A stretch of DNA of 13,537 bases, taken from Deltaproteobacteria bacterium. Lineage in GTDB: Bacteria > Desulfobacterota > JADFXK01. The translations under genes and the position numbers were made by a program. The stretch spans positions 1 to 13,537 of the forward strand of contig JADFYA010000054.1 in assembly GCA_015233285.1 (NCBI GenBank), written 5' to 3'. How positions within the stretch are numbered: position 1 is the first letter of the stretch; every line of letters begins with the position of its first letter. Shown here piece by piece: positions 5,726-13,150 of this stretch. The notes beneath the pieces were generated by a model, which was not told where the DNA came from, ran no database searches, and worked only from the letters and a program-made list of their open reading frames with translations.

Positions 5726-7649
5726 TGGCCGGGGAATTGATTATACGATAGAACCGGGTTTAACCCTGGCGAAACTATTTTTAAAGCAATACAAGAAGTT
5801 TGGCCGCAATAAGGTGGCGATGCGGGAAAAGGAATTCGGTATTTGGCGCCCCATTACCTGGGAAGATTATTATCGCAATGTTAAATATATCAGTCTAGGC
5901 CTGGTCAGTTTGGGTCTCGAGCCGGGTGATAAGGTGTCCATGATCGGAGATAACCGCCCCCAGGGTTTGTGGGCCGAAATGGGCGCCATTTGCGCCGGCG
6001 GCGTCGGGGTGTGGCTGTTTCAAGATTGTTTGATGGAAGAAGTAAAATATATCATTGATCATTCCGATACCAAATTCCTGGTCGGCGAAGGTCAGGAAGA
6101 AGTGGACAAAGCCCTCGCCATCAGAGACTCTTGTCCCAAATTAAAAAAGATCATCTGGGACGATCCTAAGGGATTGAGAAATTATCATGACCCCATGCTG
6201 ATCAGCCTTGAGGAAGTCATGAAGCTGGGGAAAAAGCTGGAAAGGGAAGACCCGGACCTCTTTGAACGAATGATCAACCAGGGAAAATCAGAGGATGTGG
6301 CCCTGTTGTTCTACACCTCGGGGACGACTTCTCTGCCTAAAGGGGCCTTGCTTACCCATTATAATATGCTGTCCATGGGACGCAATATGATGCGGGTTGA
6401 TCCCTGCCTGCCCACCGATGATTTTGTGTCTTTTCTGCCCTTCGCCTGGATCGGTGAGCAAATGATGTCCATCAGTTGCGGGTTAATGGTCGGATTTACC
6501 ATAAATTTCCCGGAAGAACCGGACGTTGCCGGGGAGAACATCCGAGAAATCGGCCCCCACACCATGTTTGCCCCGCCTCGGATGTATGAACAAATGGTCC
6601 GCACCGTTCAAGTCAAACATCTTGATGCCGCCCCCATCAAACGGGCGATCTACAGTTGGGCCATGAAGACCGGCTACCGGGCCGCCAACCTCAAGTTTGA
6701 CAAGCAACCTATCCCCCTGACCCTCAGCATCTCAAACAAGATCGCTTATCTCCTCTGTTTTAAGAAACTGCGTGATCATCTGGGACTATCCCGCATCCGG
6801 AACGCCTACACCGGCGGCGCGGCCATGGGCCCGGACCACTTTCGCTTTTTCCACAGCCTGGGCGTAAATCTGAAACAAATCTACGGTCAAACCGAAATTG
6901 CCGGAATCTCCGTCCTCCACAGAACCGGTAATATCAAGTTCGACACCGTTGGCACACCGATCCCGGAAACTGAGATTAAGATCACCGAAGACGGCGAAAT
7001 CCTGGCCAAGAGCCCTTCCGTCTTTCTGGGCTATTACAAGAACGAAGAAGCCACTCGAAACACCCTCGTTGATGGCTGGCTATGTTCAGGCGATAAAGGC
7101 TACATTGACGATGACGGACACCTGGTGGTGTTTGACCGGTCCAAAGACGTCATGACTTTAAGCGACGGAAAAATCTTTTCTCCCCAATTTTTGGAAACCC
7201 GGATCAAGTTCTCCCCCTATATCAAAGATGCCTGGATCATCGGCGATAAGCGCCGTTATGTCACCGCCGTGGTTTGTATCGATTACGCCGTGGTCGGCAA
7301 ATGGGCTGATGAGCGAAATTTGAACTACACCAGTTACCCGGAATTATCCCAGAAGATAGAAGTCTATGAACTGGTGTCCAAACAGCTCCAGGAAGTCAAC
7401 AAAGACCTGACCAGAGCGGCTAAGATATGGAAATTCGTAAATCTTTATAAAGAATTTGACGCGGACGACGACGAACTCACCCGGACTAGGAAGTTGAGGC
7501 GGGCTTTTGTGGAACAACGGTATCAGGATATTCTCACCGCCCTATACCAGGATGTCGAAACAGTTCACATAGATACAAACATTACCTACGAGGACGGACG
7601 CGTCAGCCAGATCAAAACCGACTTGCGGATCTTGCAACTCGACATCTAG
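5709..7649 (+). CDS. AMP-forming long-chain-type acyl-CoA synthetase
   Basis: The 646-residue enzyme should convert a carboxylic acid, ATP and CoA to acyl-CoA, AMP and PPi in the cytoplasm. Motifs in order: P-loop YTSGTTSLPKG (202-212; Ser208 where Gly is usual), YGQTE (392-396), SGDKG (460-464), FDRSKD (475-480) and, in the C-terminal lid, LSDGKIFSPQFLE, which resembles the long-chain synthetase form. LTRTRKLRR near residues 591-598 supplies the likely catalytic lysine (K595). Length and lid motif favour a FadD/LACS-like enzyme over acetyl-CoA or aromatic ligases, but chain length cannot be read off. It sits between the livG-type ATPase (17-base overlap) and the livH-type permease (11-base gap), so it is cotranscribed with the transporter. 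Activation of the imported acid is the natural inference. Confidence 0.9.
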   Translation: MPQGDNGRGIDYTIEPGLTLAKLFLKQYKKFGRNKVAMREKEFGIWRPITWEDYYRNVKYISLGLVSLGLEPGDKVSMIGDNRPQGLWAEMGAICAGGVGVWLFQDCLMEEVKYIIDHSDTKFLVGEGQEEVDKALAIRDSCPKLKKIIWDDPKGLRNYHDPMLISLEEVMKLGKKLEREDPDLFERMINQGKSEDVALLFYTSGTTSLPKGALLTHYNMLSMGRNMMRVDPCLPTDDFVSFLPFAWIGEQMMSISCGLMVGFTINFPEEPDVAGENIREIGPHTMFAPPRMYEQMVRTVQVKHLDAAPIKRAIYSWAMKTGYRAANLKFDKQPIPLTLSISNKIAYLLCFKKLRDHLGLSRIRNAYTGGAAMGPDHFRFFHSLGVNLKQIYGQTEIAGISVLHRTGNIKFDTVGTPIPETEIKITEDGEILAKSPSVFLGYYKNEEATRNTLVDGWLCSGDKGYIDDDGHLVVFDRSKDVMTLSDGKIFSPQFLETRIKFSPYIKDAWIIGDKRRYVTAVVCIDYAVVGKWADERNLNYTSYPELSQKIEVYELVSKQLQEVNKDLTRAAKIWKFVNLYKEFDADDDELTRTRKLRRAFVEQRYQDILTALYQDVETVHIDTNITYEDGRVSQIKTDLRILQLDI

Positions 7650-7660
7650 GAGAATGAAGA

Positions 7661-8548
7661 ATGGAACTCTTTATCGAAGTCGTTGTCACCGGTATCATGC
7701 TGGGCGGTGTGTATGCCCTGGTGGCTCTGGGATGGACTCTGATTTATAAATGTTCCGGTGTGTTAAATCTGGCTATGGGCGAGTTGACGCTGATCGGGGC
7801 CTATACCTGCCTTCAGTTTTACACTTGGGGCATCCCCTTTGTCCTGTCGATCATTTTCACCCTGATCATCGGCTTAATTTTGGGTATTTTAACGGAGCGG
7901 ATATTTCTTGACCGGTTGATCGGCGAGCCGGTACTCACCGTGATCATGGTCACGGTCGGGTTATCCTTCTTTTTTAAGGGCCTGGTGGAAACCTTGTGGG
8001 GGACGGATACCCGTGTCTTTAGTCCCCCGGTCTTCTCGCTGGAGCCATACAGATTGTTCGGCTGGCTGGTCATCGGTCGAGTCTATTTGTGGAGTTTTTT
8101 AGCGGCGTTGGTTCTCCTGGTCTTGTTTGTGGCCTTCTTCCAGTTCACCAAATGGGGGCTGTCCATGCAGGCTACCGCCGACGATGAAATGGCCGCCCTA
8201 TCTTTGGGGATCAGCGCCCGGTTCGTTTATGCCGCAGCCTGGAGTATTGCCTTTATGGCCGCCGGGGTGGGCGGCACCTTGCTGGGAAACATAAACGGGA
8301 TCAACATCTCCGTTAGTCATCTGGGGCTGTTGGTCTTGCCGGCCGTAGTGTTGGGCGGTCTTAATTCCGTACCGGGAGCGATTGTGGGCGGCCTGATTAT
8401 CGGGGTCCTGCAGAATCTTTCCGGGGCCTATTTGGACCAGTACTTTCCGGGCGGCGTGAAGGAAATCGCCCCCTTTGTCTTTATGGTTATCATCTTACTC
8501 TTTAAGCCATACGGCCTCTGGGGCTGGGAACGAATCGAAAGGGTCTAG
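7661..8548 (+). CDS. livH: Liv-type ABC transporter permease (LivH family)
   Basis: This 295-residue, strongly hydrophobic inner-membrane protein begins with the LivH hallmark MLGGVYALVALGWTLIYKCS, then GVLNLAMGE (33-41). The cytoplasmic coupling segment that contacts the ATPases is QATADDEMAALSLGI at about 170-184, followed by a glycine-rich helix (AAGVGGTLLG) and LPAVVLGGLNSVPGAIVGG. Length and order are typical for the family. An AGGAG site overlaps the synthetase stop codon, nine bases before the ATG, and only 11 bases separate the genes. It forms the channel together with the LivM-type protein encoded three bases downstream. The substrate is not determined by these motifs. Confidence 0.92.
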   Translation: MELFIEVVVTGIMLGGVYALVALGWTLIYKCSGVLNLAMGELTLIGAYTCLQFYTWGIPFVLSIIFTLIIGLILGILTERIFLDRLIGEPVLTVIMVTVGLSFFFKGLVETLWGTDTRVFSPPVFSLEPYRLFGWLVIGRVYLWSFLAALVLLVLFVAFFQFTKWGLSMQATADDEMAALSLGISARFVYAAAWSIAFMAAGVGGTLLGNINGINISVSHLGLLVLPAVVLGGLNSVPGAIVGGLIIGVLQNLSGAYLDQYFPGGVKEIAPFVFMVIILLFKPYGLWGWERIERV

Positions 8549-8551
8549 ACA

Positions 8552-9661
8552 ATGCAAGCCTATCTACCTTGCGGAGTATATCATCAGCAATATAGCGAAG
8601 ACCATGCCTGGTGGCAGACTAAGTTCGTCTGGGGTAAAATGATCCTGCTGGGCGTTTTCCTCTTTGTCATTTTTCCCTGGTTCGGCGGCTATTATTTAGG
8701 GGTAATGAACAGCATCGGATATACGATCATGGGTGCCCTGGGGGTCCAACTATTGATCGGCTTCTGTGGTCAGATCACCCTGGGCCATGCCGCCTTTATT
8801 GCGGTGGGTGCCTATACCAGTGCCCTGATGTTGTTGCATATTCCTGAATCACATGCCTTTTGGGCGGTGTTTTTGACCAAATCGGGATTGCTCTATCCGG
8901 TCAGCATCGTCGCGGCCGGCATCGTGGGCGGACTGTGGAGCGTCTTGTTCGGACTGCCTTCGGCCAAGGTTAAGGGCTTTTACCTGATCATGACCACCAT
9001 GGCGGCCCAGTTCATCACCGTTGATTTTGTCATTACCCAGTATGTGGCCCAAATCGGCGGCCGGGGCCAGGCATTTTCATTGCCGCCGGGGACCATTAAA
9101 ATCGGTCCCTGGGAAATAGACAGCGATGTGAAGGTTTATTTCCTGATGATCACGCTGGTTATTCTTATGACCATGGCTGTGGCCAACCTGATGCGGTCCA
9201 AAACCGGGCGGGCCTGGATAGCCATCCGGGACAACGACATCGCAGCCGAGGCCATGGGAATCAATATCATTTTATACAAGCTTAAGGCTTTTTTCGTGGC
9301 CGGGTTTATCGCCGGAGTGGCCGGAGCCTTCTGGATAAGCAATTTATCTGCGGTTAGTCCCGAACATTTCACCTGGTTCTGGTCCCTTTGGCTGGTCGGG
9401 GTCATCCTCATCGGTGGGTTCGGAAGCATTCACGGGACTATCTTTGGCTCATTGTTTATGGTCTTAGTCATGGAACTGCTTCAGGTTATCGTGGGCGTCC
9501 TGACTCCTTGGTTTCCCAGCCTGTCGATGAATTTTCTGTTCCTGAAGGAATCCCTGTTCGGATTGTCCATCTGTGTTTTCTTGATATTTGAGCCGAACGG
9601 ATTGTCCTATCGATGGTGGCAGATCAAAAACTACTTCAATTTATGGCCGTTTTCATACTAA
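8552..9661 (+). CDS. livM: Liv-type ABC transporter permease (LivM family)
   Basis: The 369-residue inner-membrane protein carries the LivM signature GFCGQITLGHAAFIAVGAY (about 71-89) and the coupling segment AIRDNDIAAEAMGINIILYK (from about 224), followed by FFVAGFIAGVAGAFW and the late motif IGGFGSIHGTIFGS. A hydrophilic N-terminal stretch of about 28 residues (rich in Tyr, His and Trp) precedes the first membrane segment, longer than in many LivM proteins. The ATG is only three bases after the livH-type stop and has just a weak GAAAGG upstream, which points to coupled translation. A 181-base gap follows before the binding-protein gene. Family assignment is secure. Confidence 0.92.
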   Translation: MQAYLPCGVYHQQYSEDHAWWQTKFVWGKMILLGVFLFVIFPWFGGYYLGVMNSIGYTIMGALGVQLLIGFCGQITLGHAAFIAVGAYTSALMLLHIPESHAFWAVFLTKSGLLYPVSIVAAGIVGGLWSVLFGLPSAKVKGFYLIMTTMAAQFITVDFVITQYVAQIGGRGQAFSLPPGTIKIGPWEIDSDVKVYFLMITLVILMTMAVANLMRSKTGRAWIAIRDNDIAAEAMGINIILYKLKAFFVAGFIAGVAGAFWISNLSAVSPEHFTWFWSLWLVGVILIGGFGSIHGTIFGSLFMVLVMELLQVIVGVLTPWFPSLSMNFLFLKESLFGLSICVFLIFEPNGLSYRWWQIKNYFNLWPFSY

Positions 9662-9842
9662 CAGGAAGAATTATAAGCTGAATCATGGTGTCTTAAAGCC
9701 CAGATGGACGGTTTGCGACCAGGTAAGCCGTAGCAGCAAAACCCAAAACGTTTTTGAGACCAGAAAGGGCCGGATTGATGTTCACGACCTTTGTTTCCTT
9801 TCCGGCAGCAGGCTAACCAACGTACTCAAAGGGGGTAACATT
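9662..9842 (+). other. 181-base leader between livM-type and binding-protein genes
   Basis: This is the widest break inside the operon up to the livF-type gene. It contains a 10-bp palindrome AAAACGTTTT (9745-9754) and a GCCGG/CCGGC pairing across about 9769-9807. No promoter hexamers stand out. Such gaps before binding-protein genes often hold RNA processing or extra promoter signals that raise expression; none is proven here. Confidence 0.4.
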
Positions 9843-11111
9843 ATGCGGAGTAGAATTGTTTGGTCGTCTTTGTTTGTGGCTTTCTTAACTTTGGGGCTGA
9901 TTTCGGTCACCGGACCTATCGCGGCCGCCGACGAAGAGATTAATATCGGCGCCATTAACGACATGACCGGGGCGACCTCCGACGTGGGTAAGGATTATGC
10001 CCTGGGCGTTAAAGAAGCTTTTACCTGGATTAACGAGACCGGCGGTATTAACGGTAAGAAGATCAAGTTATACCAATATGACTACGGCTACCGGATTCCC
10101 GAGGCCGTAACTTTGTACAAGAAACTCAAAAATTATAACAAAGTCGTGGCCATCTTAGGCTGGGGCACGGGTGACACCGAGTCACTTTCTCCTACGGTGA
10201 CCAAAGATAAGATACCTTACATCTCCGGCTCTTATTCGGCTCACCTGGCCGACCCTAAAAAGACGCCTTATAATCTCTTCTTCGCCGCTGATTACTCCAC
10301 CAGCGCCAGGGCAGCCATCACGGCCTGGTATGATGAAGTCTGGATGAAGGACGCCAAGTTTAAGGAACGGCGTGACAAGAAAGACAAACCCCGGTTTGTA
10401 TGCTTTTATGCCTTCCCGGCTCCTTATGCCAGCGCCCCGATCAAAGCCATAAAAGATCAGGCCGCCCTGTTGGGGTTTGAAGTCGGTCCCGATCAAGATA
10501 TCTCTCTGACGGCCCTGGATTGCAAGAGTCAGGTTTTAGGCGCCAAGTCATTTAAACCTGATCTGGTCTGGCACGGGAATACAACCATGTCGGTGGCTGC
10601 CGCCATGCGCGATGCCTATGCCCTGGGCCTGGGAGCCAACCACATTATCAACGTGTGGGGCTTTGACGAAAACCTGCCCCGCCTGGCGGCGGAAGCGGCG
10701 GAGGGGGCCATCGGGGTGACGACATGCGCTTTTTTTGGCCAAAAAGTTGACGGGATGGACAATGTGCTGACCTATGCCAAGAAGGTCAATCCTTCGATCC
10801 CCTTGGATAAGCGCCTGATTAGAACTATCCAGGGCTGGGGCGCGGTCTTGGTGCTGAAAGAGGCCCTGATGCGGGCTGACAAAAAAGGACCCCTCACCGG
10901 TGAATCCATCTTGAAGCAAGGGTTTGAAACCATAAAAGATTTGAACCTGGGGTTGGGTATTCCGCCGGTGTCCTACTCGGCCACGGATCATAGACCTTCG
11001 CCTGTCGTGAACATCTATCAATACAAGGGCGGCAAGTTTAGCGTCTTGGAGAAGGTTGACCTCAAGGCCCGGTGGCCCGAAAACTGGCAAAATAAGTGGC
11101 TGGGATGGTAG
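9843..11111 (+). CDS. Periplasmic substrate-binding protein of the Liv-type transporter (LivK/peripla_BP_6 family)
   Basis: The 422-residue product has a signal peptide (residues 1-29, hydrophobic core 9-24, cleavage likely after the Ala run before DEEINIG). The mature start EEINIGAINDMTGATSDVGKD and the segment INETGGINGKKIKLYQYDY are classic for family-1 type I periplasmic binding proteins of Liv/Urt transporters. It continues through LYKKLKNYNKVVAILGWGTG and a C-terminal lobe ending in WPENWQNKWLGW. It is somewhat longer than E. coli LivK. The start at 9843 follows GGGGGT by five to six bases and the signal peptide begins there; the frame is open further upstream only by overrun of the livM region. 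It captures the ligand in the periplasm and delivers it to the two permeases. Motifs do not reveal the ligand; nearby CoA ligases favour a carboxylate. Confidence 0.9.
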   Translation: MRSRIVWSSLFVAFLTLGLISVTGPIAAADEEINIGAINDMTGATSDVGKDYALGVKEAFTWINETGGINGKKIKLYQYDYGYRIPEAVTLYKKLKNYNKVVAILGWGTGDTESLSPTVTKDKIPYISGSYSAHLADPKKTPYNLFFAADYSTSARAAITAWYDEVWMKDAKFKERRDKKDKPRFVCFYAFPAPYASAPIKAIKDQAALLGFEVGPDQDISLTALDCKSQVLGAKSFKPDLVWHGNTTMSVAAAMRDAYALGLGANHIINVWGFDENLPRLAAEAAEGAIGVTTCAFFGQKVDGMDNVLTYAKKVNPSIPLDKRLIRTIQGWGAVLVLKEALMRADKKGPLTGESILKQGFETIKDLNLGLGIPPVSYSATDHRPSPVVNIYQYKGGKFSVLEKVDLKARWPENWQNKWLGW

Positions 11112-11220
11112 TCGGCATTTTGGATTAGTCCGGTCAGGATCTTTTTTATTCAGGTCCGGGCCGGGCTCCGCCGATTACTCCCGAGCGACTGCCAGGAGAC
11201 AATTTCAATCGTTTTTACCC

Positions 11221-11227
11221 AGGGAGG
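11221..11227 (+). promoter_or_regulatory. Ribosome binding site selecting a TTG start
   Basis: AGGGAGG precedes an in-frame TTG at 11236 by eight bases. The nearer ATG at 11229 is out of frame and reaches a stop after 12 codons, so the TTG is the better start for the livF-type gene. Confidence 0.65.
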
Positions 11228-11235
11228 TATGGCCC

Positions 11236-12051
11236 TTGGCATCGGATCCAATCCTGAAATTGAATAACATCGAAGTCAGATATCATGAAGTCATCCTTGT
11301 CTTGAAAGGGGTGTCCATCGAAGTCCCCCGCGGCTCTATTGTGGCTCTGCTGGGGGCGAATGGGGCCGGCAAGAGCACTACTCTCAAGGCTATTTCCGGT
11401 CTGCTCAATCACGAAGACGGTGAGGTGACCGACGGGAGCATTGAATTTGAGGGCAACCGCATCGACAAACAATCAGCGGAGCATATCTCCCGTTCCGGGA
11501 TCGTCCAGGTCATCGAAGGCCGCCGCGTTTTCGAACACCTGACGGTGGAGCAAAACCTCAGAGTGGGCGCCCACTTGCTGACAAAGAAGTCCGGCAAGAC
11601 CGTCAAAGAAGGGCTGGAGATGGTATACCACTATTTCCCTCGGCTTCGGCAGAAAAGAAATGAAACCGCGGGGTTTATCAGTGGGGGTGAGCAACAGATG
11701 ACTGTCGTCGGCCGGGCTTTGATGACCTGTCCCAAACTCATCTTGCTCGATGAACCATCCATGGGTCTGGCGCCAATGTTAATTCATGAAATTTTCAACA
11801 TTGTCACTAAGTTGAATACTGAACAAAGTATCTCCATCCTGTTGGTGGAACAAAATGCCAAGCTGGCTCTGAACGTGGCGCCACATGCCTATGTTATGGA
11901 AAACGGCCGCATCGTGATGGATGATACCTCGGAAAGGCTCCGGGAAAATCCTGACATCAAAGACTTCTACCTGGGGCTGACGGACAAGGGGTCCAGAAAA
12001 AGCTTTAGAGAAGTCAAACATTACAAACGCCGGAAACGTTGGCTGACTTGA
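11236..12051 (+). CDS. livF: Liv-type ABC transporter ATP-binding protein (LivF family), TTG start
   Basis: With the TTG start the protein has 271 residues. It has Walker A GANGAGKST (40-48), signature ISGGEQQM (148-155), Walker B LILLDEP with D172 and E173, and the LivF-specific SMGLAPMLIHEIF and LLVEQNAKLALNVA in place of the LivG VEHDM loop. HEDGEVTDGSIEFEG is slightly longer than the usual LivF turn. After the normal end (DFYLGL) there is an extra basic tail of about 20 residues with KSFREVKHYKRRKRWLT, which ordinary LivF proteins lack and which may mark a subfamily. The open frame extends up to 11056, overlapping the binding-protein gene, but that extension is not ABC-like. It forms the ATPase pair with the LivG-type subunit. 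Gaps are 124 bases before and 39 bases after. Confidence 0.9.
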   Translation: MASDPILKLNNIEVRYHEVILVLKGVSIEVPRGSIVALLGANGAGKSTTLKAISGLLNHEDGEVTDGSIEFEGNRIDKQSAEHISRSGIVQVIEGRRVFEHLTVEQNLRVGAHLLTKKSGKTVKEGLEMVYHYFPRLRQKRNETAGFISGGEQQMTVVGRALMTCPKLILLDEPSMGLAPMLIHEIFNIVTKLNTEQSISILLVEQNAKLALNVAPHAYVMENGRIVMDDTSERLRENPDIKDFYLGLTDKGSRKSFREVKHYKRRKRWLT

Positions 12052-12090
12052 TTTCGGCCGGCCGACTTTTCAACATAAGGAGGACGAAGT

Positions 12091-12762
12091 ATGCCTAAAA
12101 TCTTGGTGACCGCAATTGCTCTCGTGACCCTTGCCTTGGGCTGCCTTATGGCCGTGCCCTGTGTTCATGATTTCAATGGGTTAGCCATGAATGCGGCCGT
12201 AGCTGCACCGGCCGAGGATGTCAAACAACCTGTGGTCAAGCTTGATCATATCGAATTTGCTAAAGTATGGCCCGGGTTTTTCATGAGACCTGCCACCAAA
12301 TGGGAATGTAAAGATGGTAAGGCCGAACCGGTCAAGGAGACTATCCTCCCCGTCGGCAGCGTCATGGTCGTTGATTTCATCTTTACTTTAGAAAACCCCA
12401 ATACCTTCCCTGTAAAGATGGAAGAAGCCCAATTCACCATCGCCTTTGAGCCTGGATTCGATGTTAATACCGTGACTTACTTCGAGCATCAATGGATTCC
12501 CGGTGGTAAAACAAACCATTTGAGAATATCAGCTACTTTTGATGCGGTCACCACCGCCGGGAACCTGGCCGTTACCAGCGGGTTCAAGCTCAAGGAAATG
12601 GGACTCAACGCCGGAGACCTGCTCAAAAAATGGTGGGGTGGGGCTGATAATAAAGAAAAGAAGTTCGACTACTGGGTAGAAGTGAAAAACGGCACCGCCA
12701 CCTTTGTCCTACCCGGAGGTAATGTCATCGCCTCCTTTGCCGGCAAGTACAAAGTGGAATAG
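12091..12762 (+). CDS. Exported LEA2/WHy-like protein, possible lipoprotein
   Basis: The 223-residue product starts right after a strong AAGGAGG site. The N-terminal hydrophobic segment (4-22) can be read as a lipoprotein signal (LALGC, Cys18, loosely fitting the lipobox) or a longer Sec signal cleaved near AVAA (36-39). The mature part resembles the LEA2/WHy fold: KLDHIEFAKVWP, then VDFIFTLENPNTFPVKMEEA, whose NPN-x-x-PV element is typical, and a final strand GGNVIASFAGKYKVE. WHy/LEA2 domains are linked to stress tolerance and to binding at membranes or envelopes; a role here is unknown. It is the last gene of the transporter operon (39 bases after livF, terminator 22 bases after its stop), so it may assist uptake of a hydrophobic substrate. 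That is speculation; the fold call is moderate. Confidence 0.7.
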   Translation: MPKILVTAIALVTLALGCLMAVPCVHDFNGLAMNAAVAAPAEDVKQPVVKLDHIEFAKVWPGFFMRPATKWECKDGKAEPVKETILPVGSVMVVDFIFTLENPNTFPVKMEEAQFTIAFEPGFDVNTVTYFEHQWIPGGKTNHLRISATFDAVTTAGNLAVTSGFKLKEMGLNAGDLLKKWWGGADNKEKKFDYWVEVKNGTATFVLPGGNVIASFAGKYKVE

Positions 12763-12784
12763 ACCGTTAATATTGGTGACTAAC

Positions 12785-12822
12785 AAAGCCGGGTCCTGCT
12801 CGACGGGAGCAAACCCGGCTTT
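12785..12822 (+). terminator. Hairpin terminator closing the transporter operon
   Basis: A perfect 10-bp stem AAAGCCGGGT / ACCCGGCTTT (12785-12794 and 12813-12822) encloses a loop that itself can form TGCTC/GAGCA. It starts 22 bases after the LEA2-like stop. The T-run is short (three bases), but the A/T ends make it usable from either side. Confidence 0.78.
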
Positions 12823-12835
12823 CGTGCAATAGGGT

Positions 12836-12877
12836 GTTGCATGTTGCATGTTGCATGTTGCCGGTTGCTGGTTGCTG
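12836..12877. repeat. Heptanucleotide array, six GTTGCNN units
   Basis: Units GTTGCAT (three times), GTTGCCG and GTTGCTG (twice) follow without gaps. It begins 13 bases after the terminator stem. On the opposite strand the core is GCAAC, the same as in the arrays at 2386-2415 and 12960-13021. Confidence 0.9.
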
Positions 12878-12959
12878 AGTATCTTCAACGGCTATTACGA
12901 AACATGGGCTTGCCAGTGCAATTGAGACCATTCAAGGTGTTATGATTATCCCGCAATGG

Positions 12960-13021
12960 GCAACCAGCAAGGAGTAACGAGCAACGAGTAACAAGTAACA
13001 AGCAACGAGTAACGATCAACC
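12960..13021. repeat. Heptanucleotide array, AGYAACR units, opposite orientation
   Basis: Seven contiguous units run from 12973 to 13021: AGTAACG, AGCAACG, AGTAACA, AGTAACA, AGCAACG, AGTAACG and ATCAACC. A looser start (GCAACCA, GCAAGG) covers 12960-12972. Variation is confined mainly to Y and the last base. It is inverted relative to the array at 12836-12877, so the two could pair across the 82-base spacer. Confidence 0.88.
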
Positions 13022-13150
13022 ATGTCTCCTCACAAAAGGGACAGTTATGACCGTTGGAGGTATAACCTCCGAGGCCGGGAATCCGGCTCGATTTTCTTAC
13101 CGTGGTCAGACCAATATGGAACGTCTCAACAACCTAAGAGGTTAACATGA
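13022..13150 (+). CDS. Possible 42-residue small ORF coupled to the ligase gene
   Basis: An ATG at 13022, directly after the heptamer array, opens a 42-codon frame ending in TGA at 13148-13150, which overlaps the next gene's ATG as ATGA. The peptide (starting MSPHKRDSYDRWRYNLRG) is polar and basic, without signal or membrane segment, and I recognise no family. No good ribosome site precedes it, and two hairpins lie within it. The ATGA overlap is the only positive sign; chance is quite possible. Confidence 0.22.
   Translation: MSPHKRDSYDRWRYNLRGRESGSIFLPWSDQYGTSQQPKRLT

Larger units (their letters stand above)
12763..13146. other. Gap with terminator, two opposed heptamer arrays and hairpins
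   Basis: The gap holds the operon terminator (12785-12822), arrays at 12836-12877 and 12960-13021, and an 82-base unique segment between them. A 42-codon frame (13022-13150) follows. Two small hairpins, GGAGGT-ATA-ACCTCC (13056-13070) and GCCGG-GAAT-CCGGC (13074-13087, followed by a loose T-rich stretch), lie inside that frame. No good promoter for the downstream ligase gene is evident. Confidence 0.6.

Noticed and set aside
9745..9754. Palindrome AAAACGTTTT as an operator
   Set aside because: Short, low complexity, no promoter hexamers around it.
9588..9842. Upstream extension of the binding-protein frame into the livM-type gene
   Set aside because: A proper signal peptide and GGGGG ribosome site start at 9843; the extension overlaps the livM-type end by 74 bases.
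12836..13021. CRISPR array
   Set aside because: Units are 7 bases, contiguous, without spacers; no cas gene.
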